A stretch of DNA of 64,000 nt from Prorocentrum cordatum (taxonomy: Eukaryota > Sar > Dinophyceae > Prorocentrales > Prorocentraceae): contig CAUYUJ010018904.1 in the NCBI GenBank assembly GCA_963575745.1, positions 696,276 through 760,275 on the forward strand, in the 5' to 3' direction. Of the stretch, positions 32,445 to 42,619 are shown piece by piece. The first letter of the stretch is position 1; the number at the start of each line of letters is the position of its first letter. A model generated the notes under the pieces. It did no database searches, was not told where the DNA came from, and saw only the letters and a program-made list of their open reading frames with translations. The position numbers and the translations under genes are program-made.

Positions 32445-32580
32445 TCTCGATTTGTTCGTGACGTGGGCCCCCGACCTCTCGACCACCTCCCTGGGACCGG
32501 CTCTTCATCCCGAACCGTGTTTTGACGGCCCCGAGGCCCGAACAGAGCCCCGAGAGGCAGAAAGCGAGGACGAAAACCTC
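32445..32580 (+). repeat. R1 family copy
   Basis: GACCTCTCGACCACCTCCCT, GGGACCGGCTCTTCATCCCG, TTTTGACGGCCCCGAGGCCC, then GAGCCCCGAGAGGC. It follows an R2 copy, the same order as near 40.9-41.6 kb. Confidence 0.75.
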
Positions 32581-35265
32581 CGCCTCGACTTTCCCGAGAC
32601 GCCCGAGGTCTGGGGATCGGAACTTCCCTCGTGGCGTTCCCCACGGTCGGGCGCGCTCTAACGTGGATTAGGGATACGTGGATCTGGTGTGCGGTTGACA
32701 GATCCATGGATCGGGGAAGGTACCTCAGAGAAACGGCGCCAGTGCCGCCCGAATTGGTGGCGAAGCGCGCCGATTCGGTATGGAGACGGGACGCGTCGCC
32801 CCGAAGACACCGAAAATCTTTCAGAAGGTCGGAGACATTCTGAGAAGCCATGCCGCCTTTTGAGAAGGCCTTCTCCTTTTCATTTTCCCTTCATGGCGCG
32901 CCGTCGGAATCGGGTTTCTGTCGGCCGTGCGGGACGATCCGGGCCCCCCCAGAACGCTCTCGGCGAGGCGCAGCCGCTGGAACACATCCCGAGGCTGGCA
33001 GGCCGCCGAACAACCACGAGGACGCCCGAAAACCTCGAACCTCGAGGCCTCTTCTTCTCCCTTCCCCCGTTCGCTCGCCGCCCATGGATCCACTCCTGTG
33101 CTTCCTCGACCCAGGCAAACCCGAGCCGAATCGAATCGCGAAATCGGATCGGGTCTGAAACAGATCGGATCGCCCACGAATCGTCCCGAATCGAATCGAA
33201 ACTGGATCGCCGCGCCTGGCTTCTGTGCCGCACTGACCGATGCTGGAGAAACGGTCTGCATCGAATCAGACTTGAAATTGCCGCCCCCGCTGGCGAATCG
33301 AATCGCACCGCACCGGGTCGTGGGCGGCCCTGCCCTCGCCGCGCGCCGCTGCGGCGGGGGGCCTTCCGCGCGGTGTCCCCCGCCGTCCTGCGGGAGTGCG
33401 ACGCGGCCCGCGGGGGGGGCGGGCCGCGGCGCGTGGAGGGGGGCCGGCCCACCGCGCGCCCCGCTTGTCGGCGGAGGCGCGCCAGCGCGGCCTTCCCGCC
33501 GCCCGCCCGCCCCCCCGCCCCGCCTCCTTCGATGCCTGTGATGAGGATCGCGTAACCGATCCCCAACCCCAGCGGCGTGGCCTGGGCCCCACTGGCCGAT
33601 GTACCCCTCTAGATGGGGATGCAGGCCGTTCCCTTCGGCTTTCGAGGGGTGTATGCCCAACTGGGGGGGGAATGTGGTGGGGGTCTCGAAGGGGATGGGG
33701 ATGGGGTTGGGGATTGGTTAAACGATACCGAGTCGAGGCAGCGAGAGAGGGAAGGCCAGTGGCCAAAGCCTCTCGAGACAAGCGTCGCTGGGCACGTCTG
33801 TCCTCCACGTGGTTGCCCGTCGAGCTCGCCGAGGCGCAGAGAGAGCGATATCAAAGAGGCCAGGACAAATTCCTCGGTGGTTCCACCTCCTCCTCCTCCT
33901 TCTCCTCCTCCTCCTCCTCCTGTTCCTTTTCCTTTTTGGCGCTGGGCGAACTTGAGCCACGAAGCTGTCGCGTGCTGCTCTGGCGGGCATGACGTTAGCG
34001 TGAAGCAGATAAGCCCTGGTGCGCACTGAATAGCGTTGTCGTCACCTGGGGGCGAAGAGGAAAACCACATCATAGCGTGCAACCTGAAGAGGGGAATCAC
34101 CGAACAAGACTTGACATAATACGCATGCAAGGATGGAACAGCAATGCAGCGAAAGGGCTTGGCTGCAACGGGCTTGGCTGCAAAGTGCCCTTTCCCCACA
34201 CTTTCCCATACCAAAATCGCAATATCGAATCCCCCCAGTAGCCGAGCCAGTTAAAAAAACAAAGGAGCAGGCGACGGCGTGTACAATGGTGGTAGGTTTG
34301 GAGTCGTTGTCTAGGGCGGCTGTGTACTATTGGAGGTTTCTGTGGGCAGTAATCCACAGTGGGAATGGCCAGGAAGGACTTCATGGACTCATTGCCTTCA
34401 TGGACGGGCGAGAGGGACTTCATGGAACTCATTGCCTTCAACGGAAAACGCCACCACCCCTGGCGCAGTACGTGCGTGGTCAGGGGGGGGCGGCCCGCAC
34501 ACCCACTCTCCCACTCTCCCACCGTAGGGGGGGGCGGAGTCACTGTGTGCGGGACCGGGTGGGCAAGGTGGGACACCACAGGTAACCCAAACATCAAGGC
34601 CCGGGCACCACGCGCCTGGCCAACATTTCAGGGGAGGCACCACGCGCCTCCCCGCCAACTTTGAACGTTGCGTCATGCGTGAAATAACGAATTTACTGTA
34701 TGCTTTCATTGACTTCACGTTTTCCTCCTCCTCCTTGGGAAACAGAAGTAGCTAGTTGAGGAACAATGGGTGGCACAAACATAAAAAGTTTAAGATTCGC
34801 GTGGGTTTCTCGGATCGGTACTGGACCCCCCCTCCCGGGCGCGTGGAGCGCGCCATGGACGGCGCCGGAGGCGCAGCCAGGGGGGCCCGAGCGCCGATCC
34901 GAGGGATCCGCACTCGCTTCCGCCGCGTACCCCCTCACGTCCCTCGCTGAAGATTCCTCGGTGATTCCTCCTCCTCCTCCTCCTCCTCCTGCACCTCCAC
35001 CTCCTCCTGAGGGGCAACGATCGGAGGGGACTGGCATAGCGGGGAAAAAATCTACCTAGAATCGGCTAGACATCGCCAATCGATCGGCGATAGGCCCCCG
35101 ATAGCAAATCCAAATTTTCCTGGTCGGGTTGGGTCTATTGGACCCAAATCAGCGCTCAATGGGCGATCGGGAATCGTTGCATCCCCCCCTACACCTATCC
35201 CACTATCATTGCCCCCGATTCTTGGAACACACATCGACGTACTAGCGGTATGGCCAGAAAACGCC
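32581..35265. other. No gene recognised
   Basis: Contains GAATCGAATCG-type simple repeats (about 33118-33305), a G-rich stretch (33660-33720), (CTC)n tracts (33885-33925 and 34965-35010), and single-copy sequence with no recognisable coding content. Confidence 0.5.
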
Positions 35266-35365
35266 CGCCACAAGGCATACTTTATAAGACATCTGAACGC
35301 GCGCGTTTACCTTTGGGGGCGCATTGCGCACGAAGTACTAGTAGGTGTGGGTGACGACGACTTCG
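35265..35365 (+). repeat. Dispersed repeat family R4, copy 1
   Basis: About 100 bp sharing GCATACT, a GCGCGT-CTTTNGGGGG block, GTATTAGTA and GGGTGACGNCGAC with 51315-51400. Confidence 0.6.
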
Positions 35366-35384
35366 AGTCTTGAAAAAATCATGG

Positions 35385-35515
35385 CGGTAAGTCCTCCGCT
35401 ATTTTCGGCCTGTGAGGGCCCTTGCCGGGCCTCGGGGCCGTCAAAAAAACAACGCAGGAGGAATACCTCGGCCCGGGGAATGGGTCGAGACCTCTGGGGG
35501 TCGACGTTATGAATT
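35385..35515 (-). repeat. R1 family copy, reverse orientation
   Basis: On the minus strand: CCCCCAGAGGTCTCGACCCA, TTTGACGGCCCCGAGGCCCG and CAAGGGCCCTCACAGGCC. It directly abuts a foldback element. Confidence 0.7.
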
Positions 35516-35685
35516 GGCGGCGCGCACAAGGGGATGGGGGGAGGGGGGGGGCTTCTTAGAAGCAGGCTGCTTCTTAGAAGGCGCCGGCCTTGCATCTATA
35601 TAGATAAGGCCCGCGCCTTCTAAGAAGCAGGGGGGCTTCTAAGAAGCCCTCCCCCCTCCCCCCCCCTCTGCGCGTGGCTGAATGA
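35516..35685. mobile_element. Foldback element with about 65-bp inverted arms, copy 1
   Basis: The arms GGCTTCTTAGAAGCAGGCTG and, inverted, GGCTTCTTAGAAGCCCCCCT continue through CTTCTTAGAAGGCGC and into flanking G/C runs. The centre is CATCTATATAGAT. There is no coding capacity. Confidence 0.8.
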
Positions 35686-35954
35686 TAGAACCATGACGTC
35701 TGGGGGCTGGAATGGTTCCTCCTCCTCCTCCTCCTCCTCGTCCTCCTCCTCCTACCGCGGATAGTTGTTTGTAATTCCGGCAGTGGTCGTCGCCCTGGGG
35801 GGCGGGGGCGTTGGGGCCCAGGGCAATGGTGACGCCTGGGCGGGGTGGGGCATGTCGGGGAGGGGGGGTGCGCCGCGACCGCCACGGCATGCCCCCGACG
35901 CCGCAAGAAACGTGCAAGCTCTCCGTAATCAACGACCAGAACCCTGGACCCCAC

Positions 35955-36095
35955 GGTGGCGGCGCGCACAGGGGGGCAGGGGGAGGGGGGCAGGCTTCTT
36001 AGAGAGAGGCTGCATCTTAGAAGGCGCCGACCCAACATCTACAGACAAAGCCCAACATCTACAGCGTGCTTCTGAGAAGCCTTCCCCCCTCCCCC
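35955..36095. mobile_element. Foldback element, copy 2 (diverged)
   Basis: Same family as 35516-35685, with the same GGCGGCGCGCACA left flank, GGCTTCTTAGAGAGAGGCTG and CTTAGAAGGCGCCG on the left and GTGCTTCTGAGAAGCC on the right. The symmetry has partly decayed. Confidence 0.75.
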
Positions 36096-36320
36096 GAGCA
36101 GGGACCGACCGTCCCGGCACTCCTACAGGCATGCCACGAACAGCTCCTAGCTAGCACCAAAACATGTTCTAATAACCTAAACAAGGTTCTCAGAAAAGGA
36201 ACCCGATGTAATAACAAAACAGTCTAGGTCAGAAATGTTCTGAGAACATGTCGTACAAACCACAGAAGGTTCTTAGGTGGGCCCACAGGCAGGCTGCGAC
36301 GCTTCGCCACTTGCTGGACT
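36096..36320 (+). repeat. Dispersed repeat family R8, copy 1
   Basis: Begins GAGCAGGGACCGACCGTCCC, continues with TGTTCT/GTTCTAA-rich blocks and AGAAATGTTCTGAGAACATG, and ends GCGACGCTTCGCCACTTGCT. The same order occurs at 47230-47480 and partly at 48000-48130. Confidence 0.8.
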
Positions 36321-37212
36321 CTGCGCGTGGCCGGTGCCCGCGGCCCGTCTCCTGCCGCCTCGGTCCGCGAGTGCCCCAGCACTGGCCGAACGCTGCGACG
36401 CTTGGGGCTCAGGACCTCCCCCGGTTTGGGCGTGGCTTCATGGGGGGGTCATCTGCATGGGGGGGTCAGAAGCGGTCCCCTTTCGTGCCCCTCTCGGGCC
36501 TCTCTGGAGCCCCAGGGGGCTCGTTTACGTACCGTTTGGGTACCTTTTCGGACCACCCTCGCCCCCCCCCCCCCCTCATTTATGACCCCCCCATGACGCG
36601 ACGCCCAACTGGCACGCCGGCCTGGCCGGCCGGCCGCTCCTCAAGATCGGGCCCACGGACACGTTGCTGTGGATGATCCCGGAGGCTCCTGGCTTCGCCT
36701 GAGGTCGGGCACACTCCTTCTTCCCCGAGACGCGGAAGAGGGAAAGACGTAGACACACTGGCAGGAGGGAGGAGGACCGGGAGGAGGCAAAGGTGGCGGA
36801 AGCCACGACGAAGAAAGGGATGAGGAGCAGGCCGGAAGGGGACGAATATGAGGAGCGGCCGTACTTAGATGAGGTCTGGGTGGGTCCAGGTCAACAATGT
36901 GTGGATGGCAGTGGCGTGACACTCCATGCCCGTAGTGTAGAAAAGCTTGGCGCTGGGCGCGGCGAGCGTGAACGCACGCGTCTTGTGATGTAAATTATAC
37001 AAGAGACGCAACAGACATAGTATTCCCGCGGAGCGTGCTGCTCTGCTGAGGGGTCGGGCGTGAGACAGGAACGGGGCAACGCAAGGAAGTGAGTAAGATG
37101 GGGGCAAGATAAAAAGTGGCCGATGCAATTGGGGCCGTCCTCGCATCCAAGCAGGTGTTTGTTTTGGCGTTGGCCACAGGGGCAACGGTGGCTGGCCCAC
37201 CACGCCGCAGCC
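36321..37212. other. No gene recognised
   Basis: GC-rich single-copy sequence with a C run near 36565 and short overlapping frames. No recognisable protein. Confidence 0.5.
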
Positions 37213-37280
37213 AGCGATGCATCGGGCGATGCGGCGCAATCCTCTGAACCCCTCTGTCCAGACCCCATCTGGGAGCCCCA
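37213..37280 (+). mobile_element. Partial copy of the 24.5-kb MITE-like element
   Basis: GCGATGCATCGGGCGATGCG, then GCGCAATCCTCTGAACCCC and GACCCCATCTGGG match the right arm at 24705-24765 with substitutions. Confidence 0.65.
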
Positions 37281-37670
37281 GATGCTCAGGAGCATCCAGG
37301 CGCCCACCTGCGCGCTGAGCTTCCTCCAGCCCCCCCCCGTCCTCATTGCTCTCCATGCCGGGCCCACCTCCACAACCGCTCCGCAGCTGCGAGGCCCTGG
37401 CCAGGGGACGTCGGCTGAACACCTTCCAGATAAGCCAGGAGCTGGTATCCTCAACCTTGGCGTCTCTCCTCCATTTCAGACACTGCATGGGGGCCCTGCA
37501 GGGCAATCGAAAATGAATCTGGGGCGAAAAACTACCCCCTGGGAAGGGATCGAGAGCTTTGAGCCCGCGCATTGAAATTATATTCGCATCATCCAATCTT
37601 CATCTCGTTTCTTGGTACGTCCCGCTGTGAGTGTCTGGCGGTAAGCGTCTGGGTGTGAGAGCGAGTCTAA
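37281..37670. other. No gene recognised
   Basis: A stretch between the MITE fragment and a microsatellite. Both strands are open for about 150 codons but show no motif. Confidence 0.4.
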
Positions 37671-37671
37671 G

Positions 37672-37780
37672 TCGACGACGAGCACGACGAGTACCACGAG
37701 TACTACGAGTACGATGACGATGATCATGACGATGACGACGATGACGACGGCCACGGCGACGGCTACGATGAAGGACAGCG
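37672..37780. repeat. (GAC/GAT/GAG)n triplet-rich microsatellite
   Basis: GACGAGCACGACGAGTACCA and then GATGACGATGA-type triplets for about 100 bp. Confidence 0.9.
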
Positions 37781-38014
37781 ACGGCGACAATTCACAGACA
37801 GACAGGCGGTGAACAAGCCCCCTGCCATATCGTTCCCCTTACTACTCGTCGTGCCCCCTCCTGTCTCTTCCTCCCTCCTCCCTTCTCCCTTGTCCTGGGT
37901 CCTCTCCATCCGCCTCCTTCCTCCTCGATCCTCCTTCCTCCGTCCTGGCGGCCGTCCTTCTCTCTGCATCGACGTGCTCATGAGGCTCTGAATGGACAGG
38001 CGCCCGTGGTGCAA

Positions 38015-39000
38015 AACCGAGCGTCACGCTCCATACATCCCCACGGTCTGGCCGCGGGGGATGCCAAAGCCAGTGCCTCGCTCGAGACATCATCGTAACC
38101 TGTGTGGGGACCTTTGAAATCGCCGACGTCCAAGCCACCAAACATGCAAACCGCCTGAGACGGCCCCACAATCCAGGCGGCAACGGGCAAATCTGCCGAC
38201 CCTGGCGGCTCCTCCTTGGGGTGCTGAATTCTAGCGCCTCCCTCGGACCATCCTCACGGCCTGTTGTGACGGCACCGAAATCCAAGCAACCAAACAAGCA
38301 AACCGCCAGAGACATCTCCGCCACGTGGGCGCGAAGGAGCGAGTGTCCCCCTCCCTGGCGACTCCCCCTGGGGGCCCTGAGCCCAGCGCCTTGCTCGAGA
38401 CATGCTCAAAACTTGCCTCGAAAAGAGAACAGCCCAAGCCGCCAACCAGGCAGACCGTCTGAGACATCCACACAATCTGGGCGCGCACGGGCGAATGTCC
38501 CCACCTTTGGCACTTCCTCCCTGAGAATCTCAGATGCCACGCCTGCTACATCGCGATGAGCATGGGGCTCTGACAGGAGGGGAGGCCAAGTCACCAAGCA
38601 GGCAAGCCGCTAGAAACATCCTCAAAAATCTGGGTGCGAGCGGGCAACCTTCCCCACCCCTGGCGGTCCTTGGGTTGCTCAAGTGCCACGCACGCTACAT
38701 CGCGATGAGAATGGGCTCCGAAAAGAAATGAATCTAAACCGCCCAAGAAAACCGCACAAAACATCCACACGATCTGGTAGCGAAGGGGCGAATGTCCCCA
38801 CCCCTGCCGATTCCTCCTCGGGGTGCTAAAATTTCACGCCTGATGAGTCCACGTCTCTGAAAATATCCCAGACACCAGCAAGGCGAACCGCATGAGACAT
38901 CCCCGCAATTTGGGTGCGAATGGGGAAATGTCCCCATCCCTGGCGGCTCCCCCATGGGGTGCGCAAGTGACACGCCTGCTACATCGCGATGACCATGGGG
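38015..39000. repeat. About 150-bp degenerate satellite, seven copies
   Basis: A block close to AATCTGGGCGCGAACGGGCG followed by AATGTCCCCACCCCTGGCGG recurs near 38038, 38170, 38323, 38473, 38628, 38770 and 38908 (spacing 132-155 bp). Each is preceded by CAAACCGCNTGAGACATC, and several are followed by GCTACATCGCGATGA. Minus-strand frames here read a repeated cysteine/leucine-rich pattern that is interrupted by stops. Confidence 0.85.
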
Positions 39001-40035
39001 GTCAGACTGTATGAATGATGTATGGATGGCTCTAAACACGTTTTGGCTGAGGACGAGTGGATGGAGTGAGAGCGGCGTGCGTATGAGCGCGTTTGATTCT
39101 TTGCGAGTCTGAGTGCTCGAGGATCTGAGTGTGAGTGAGACCGCGTAAGAGAGTGCCTGAGTGCCAGTGAGTCTGTGTGAGTGAGTGCATTTGAATGAGA
39201 GAGAGTCTAAGTATGAGTGGCCCGAGACAAGGCAGGCGGGGGAAAGGAGGACGGGAGGCGGAGGCATCACACTAATAGCAAGAAACCCACCATTAGGATA
39301 TGGGGGCAAAACTCATCGGAGGACGCCTGGGGCACCTACCCGGGCCCAGCCTGTCCTGGACCCAGGGGCCGGTGCATCTGCATACCCTCCAAGCCAAGCC
39401 AGGAAAGCATGTGATCCTGGGGCCGAAGATGGGCGGGGCCAGACTCGGTTCGAGGGGTGCTGAAGATGCCCCTGGCCCAAGGCGCCCTCAGCATTTCTCA
39501 ATTTGGGACCCCCTGGGGTCGTCTGGGCCTCGTGAGGGTGCTCCGGAGGCCGTGGGTGCTTCCCTGGAAGTCCTGGGGGCACAGTGGGCCAGGGGCACTT
39601 CTAGAAACACCCGATCGATGAGGTGCTCAGCCGACGTCCCCGGATCTGGCGCGCACTTGCAACATCCTGCCGCTTGGGCTGCTCTCTGGCAAACGGGCGC
39701 GCGCCTACGCCATATCCGAAGCCATGCGGCGGTTGTCATACCCCCATGATTCCTCTCGGATATCCCTGAGATCTGACGCTGCAAAAAATGTAGCATCGCG
39801 AAAAATGACGACCAATGCCGTAGCCCCAATCATTCTGCTGTATTGTTCGAGCCGGGTCGATCTGTGATAGTCTGGGGCCCGAAAGTGGACGCAAACACCC
39901 AGCGCGGAAAAACTGCAACGACTGGATCGCAAGGTCTCGGGCAAGACAGGGAGTCGAAATTCATCCGACGGGGCGAGGTAACCCCCCCGCGGCCCCACAC
40001 CAGGAATGCAAAAATACGGCAGAGCGGGGCAGAAG
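39001..40035. other. No gene; GT/GA-rich stretch and R1-like fragments
   Basis: Imperfect GTGAGTG units at about 39064-39210, and weak R1-like fragments near 39485-39560 and 39840-39900. Confidence 0.5.
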
Positions 40036-40039
40036 CAGC

Positions 40040-40393
40040 GGTGATGGTGATGACGAGGATGGTGGTGGTGGTGGTGGCTGTGGTGGTGTTGATGGTGGTG
40101 GTGATGCTGCTGGTGGTGATGACAGTGATGGCCATCATGATGCTGCTGATGATGATGTAGATGATGACTATGATGATGACGATGACGATGACGATGGCGA
40201 TGATGATGACGATGACGATGACGATGGTGATGACTATGGTGATGCTAATGATGATGAATAGGATGAGGATGATGATGATGATGATCATGATGATAGTGGT
40301 GGTGGTGATGATAATGCTGATGATGATGACGATGATGATGATGATGATGACGATGACGATGGCGATGATGATGACGATGATGCTGATGATGGA

Positions 40394-40438
<45 letters not shown>

Positions 40439-40501
40439 ACTGGTGGTGATGATGATGATGATGACAAGTATGACGATGACGATGATGATGCTGCTGTTGA
40501 C

Positions 40502-40556
<55 letters not shown>

Positions 40557-40605
40557 ATGATGATTATGATGATGATGATGATGATGATGATGACAATGAC
40601 TCATC
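40040..40605. repeat. Long (GAT)n/(GGT)n microsatellite, about 565 bp
   Basis: GAT, GAC and GGT triplets in near-perfect tandem. The long methionine or histidine frames are artefacts. It lies within or at the 3' side of the kinase-like gene on the other strand. Confidence 0.97.
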
Positions 40606-40661
40606 CTCGATCCTCGATCCTCAATTCTCAAGCAGTAATCTCAGGCGAGAGTCCCCGCTGC

Positions 40662-40787
40662 CCGCCTCGGAGGACTCGATGAAGTGCTCCAGGAGAAATC
40701 TGAGGCCGATGCGCTTGATGCAGAAGCGGTCCATGATCAGCGAGATCTCGGATCTGAACTCCTCGTAGCGCTCCTCGCTCATCTGCT
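40662..40787 (-). CDS. Dehydrogenase kinase-like gene, exon 4 of those seen
   Basis: Reads EERYEEFRSEISLIMDRF and then CIKRIGLRFLLEHFIES. This is the helix of mitochondrial pyruvate and branched-chain ketoacid dehydrogenase kinases that carries D-R-F-x3-R-I-x2-R-x-L-x3-H. With an acceptor AG at 40789-40788 (minus strand) the reading phase matches exon 3, and the spacing from the preceding conserved Glu to D-R-F is within one residue of that in PDK proteins. The frame is also open upstream to 40896, so the acceptor is not certain. The 3' border is set at a possible GC donor and is approximate. Confidence 0.65.
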
Positions 40788-40894
40788 CTCTGACCTCGCG
40801 GGCGGGAGGGCGCTGCTTGTGCGCGGGCGAGGGGTTGAAGTTCGCCTCCTCGAACCCAGTCCCGACAGTGAAAAGAGGATTTCGGTGGCCACTC

Positions 40895-41095
40895 ATGGGA
40901 ACTTACCATACCATCATGTTGGCTCGTGCGAACCTACACGAATCGACGATAGTTCGACGCTAATCGACGCTAGTCGACGCTGAATCGGCGCTATCTCATG
41001 GACCACCCCGCGGCAACCGACGCGACTGCGCTCTGAAGACGGCCTTGCGAGGGTGTACACAGCCCCCATGAAGTGCTACCGAAAAGGATGAAACG
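40895..41095 (+). repeat. R2 family copy
   Basis: CTCATGGGAACTTACCATAC, TTGGCTCGTGCGAACC, ATCGACGCTA units, ATCGGCGCTATCTCATGGAC, and GAAGTGCTACCGAAA, collinear with 32095-32335. It lies in an intron of the kinase-like gene. Confidence 0.75.
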
Positions 41096-41429
41096 ATACG
41101 GAACCACGGGTGCTCTCCGGGGGGCCCCGAGGCGGAAGGTGAAGGCACCAAAACTTTCACTGCAGGAGCGAGGTTCTGAGGACAGATGGCCCTCGACCGC
41201 AGGGTTTTCCCCGGGACCGGCCTGCCACCCTGAGCCTTTCTGCTGGACTTCTCTGGGTCCCAGGAAGGGTCCGAAGAGAAGGACGGAAGATGGCGACAGC
41301 CCCAGACATGGCGGCAGCCGCCCCCTCTGCACGCGGAGGCCCAGCGGAGGCGCCAGCGGCAACGAGAGAGGAACACAGAAGGCAGCGCGCGGGAGCGACC
41401 AGGCGGGAGCGGATGCAGGCCACCTCCCT

Positions 41430-41580
41430 CCCCGGACCTCCGAGGTCTTCAATTTTTCAATGCGGGGTCCCCGGAGCTCTGGACCACGTGGGGACCGGTT
41501 TTCCGTCCCAATCGTGTTTTGGCTGTCCCGGGGCCCGGCGAGGGCCCCCAGAGGCCACAAACGACGACTCGTCGGCGGTC
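41430..41580 (+). repeat. R1 family copy
   Basis: GACCTCCGAGGTCT, GGGACCGGTTTTCCGTCCCA, CGTGTTTTGGCTGTCCCGGG, GCCCGGCGAGGGCCCCCAGA, then GGCCACAAACGACGAC. Confidence 0.7.
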
Positions 41581-41689
41581 TGCGTCCTCGGCCGGTCGTG
41601 GGGGCGTGGCGCCACAGTCCGGCCGTGGGGGGGGGGGAATCTTTGAGCTCTCAAACGCTGGCCCGTGCACCTTCCAGCGATCTGCGGCA

Positions 41690-41775
41690 ACTCATGGGAG
41701 CCTCCCCTGTCATCGACCTGGCTTTCGGGGATCGACGCTACCCGACGCTAGTCGACGCGGATCGAGGCGTTCCAT
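41690..41775 (+). repeat. R2 family, short copy
   Basis: ACTCATGGGAGCCTCCCCTG followed by ATCGACGCTACCCGACGCTA. It is followed by TATA-rich sequence at 41773-41812. Confidence 0.6.
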
Positions 41776-42249
41776 ATATACGTGTATATATCTATATGTG
41801 TATATATACTCATCCTATGTACTCATCCACCGCCTGCCGAGGTCTCAGGACGTCGATACCCCTGGCGATGGGTATGTGCAAATCCCCGTCTCGGCTGCTT
41901 GGCCCCCAAATGTCAAAGACGAAGGCAGGGTGAAGATACGCTTTTCGGAAGAGGATGCCGTCAGGAACTGTTGCTTGTCATGTCGCGGCGGCGGCCCCGG
42001 CGACAAACTATGCCTTGGGAGCTGATAGTTGTTAGCGTGTCGGGAGAATGCTCGGAGCGTTGCTCCTTTGGAGTTGGGAAATGAATGGTGGTCAGGAAAC
42101 GGTTGGAGGATTTATCGGGTGATGCGGCCGTTCCAGACTGCCCCTGGGCGCTCTGACCAGAGCTCTCTGTGGCAATCTATGCTCATCCTAAGCCAGCCTG
42201 GAGGTCGTCAAAAAGGTCCCTTAAGGGCTCGGCGCTATCTCGAGGGTTC

Positions 42250-42575
42250 AAGCAGAACTCAAAACGTCAACAAGAACATGCCAGCTCGAGCCTCGAACCT
42301 GTTCCTCTTCTTGGGACGCCCGACAATGGGACGGCAGATTTGGAAAATGACCTACCTGTTCTCCCCAACCGAAAGGCCGCTGTCGGGGATTCCTCGTCAC
42401 AACCGGGCAACGCTCGTGGCGATGCCGACGAGGAATCCTGCCCAGCGCCTGGGCAAGGACTTTCTCCCAGGTCCTCCACGGAAGCAGGCACCGCGCACCC
42501 TCCGAACGAGGATGCTGAGGACAACGACAGTGAAGACGGCACGGAGCACGGCACGCCACGAAGGGGGGTTGTTTG
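42250..42575 (+). CDS. Possible disordered acidic exon, unrecognised
   Basis: A plus frame reads FKQNSKRQQEHASSSLEPVP and ends with an acidic stretch (NEDAEDNDSEDGTEHGTP). The composition looks like a disordered coding segment. A second plus frame (42029-42610) is also open, so this is uncertain. It lies opposite an intron of the kinase-like gene. No domain or splice sites could be assigned with confidence. Confidence 0.25.
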
Positions 42576-42619
42576 TTAGCCGAGGGGCTTCGCTCGTGCG
42601 CACTCCGTGACTCTCTGCC

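Noticed and set aside
33949-33970. CTTGAGCCA match to the spliced leader on the minus strand
   Set aside because: Only the last nine bases match, the rest diverges, and no gene follows.
40161-40682. Methionine- and histidine-rich long frames
   Set aside because: They arise from a GAT/GGT triplet array.
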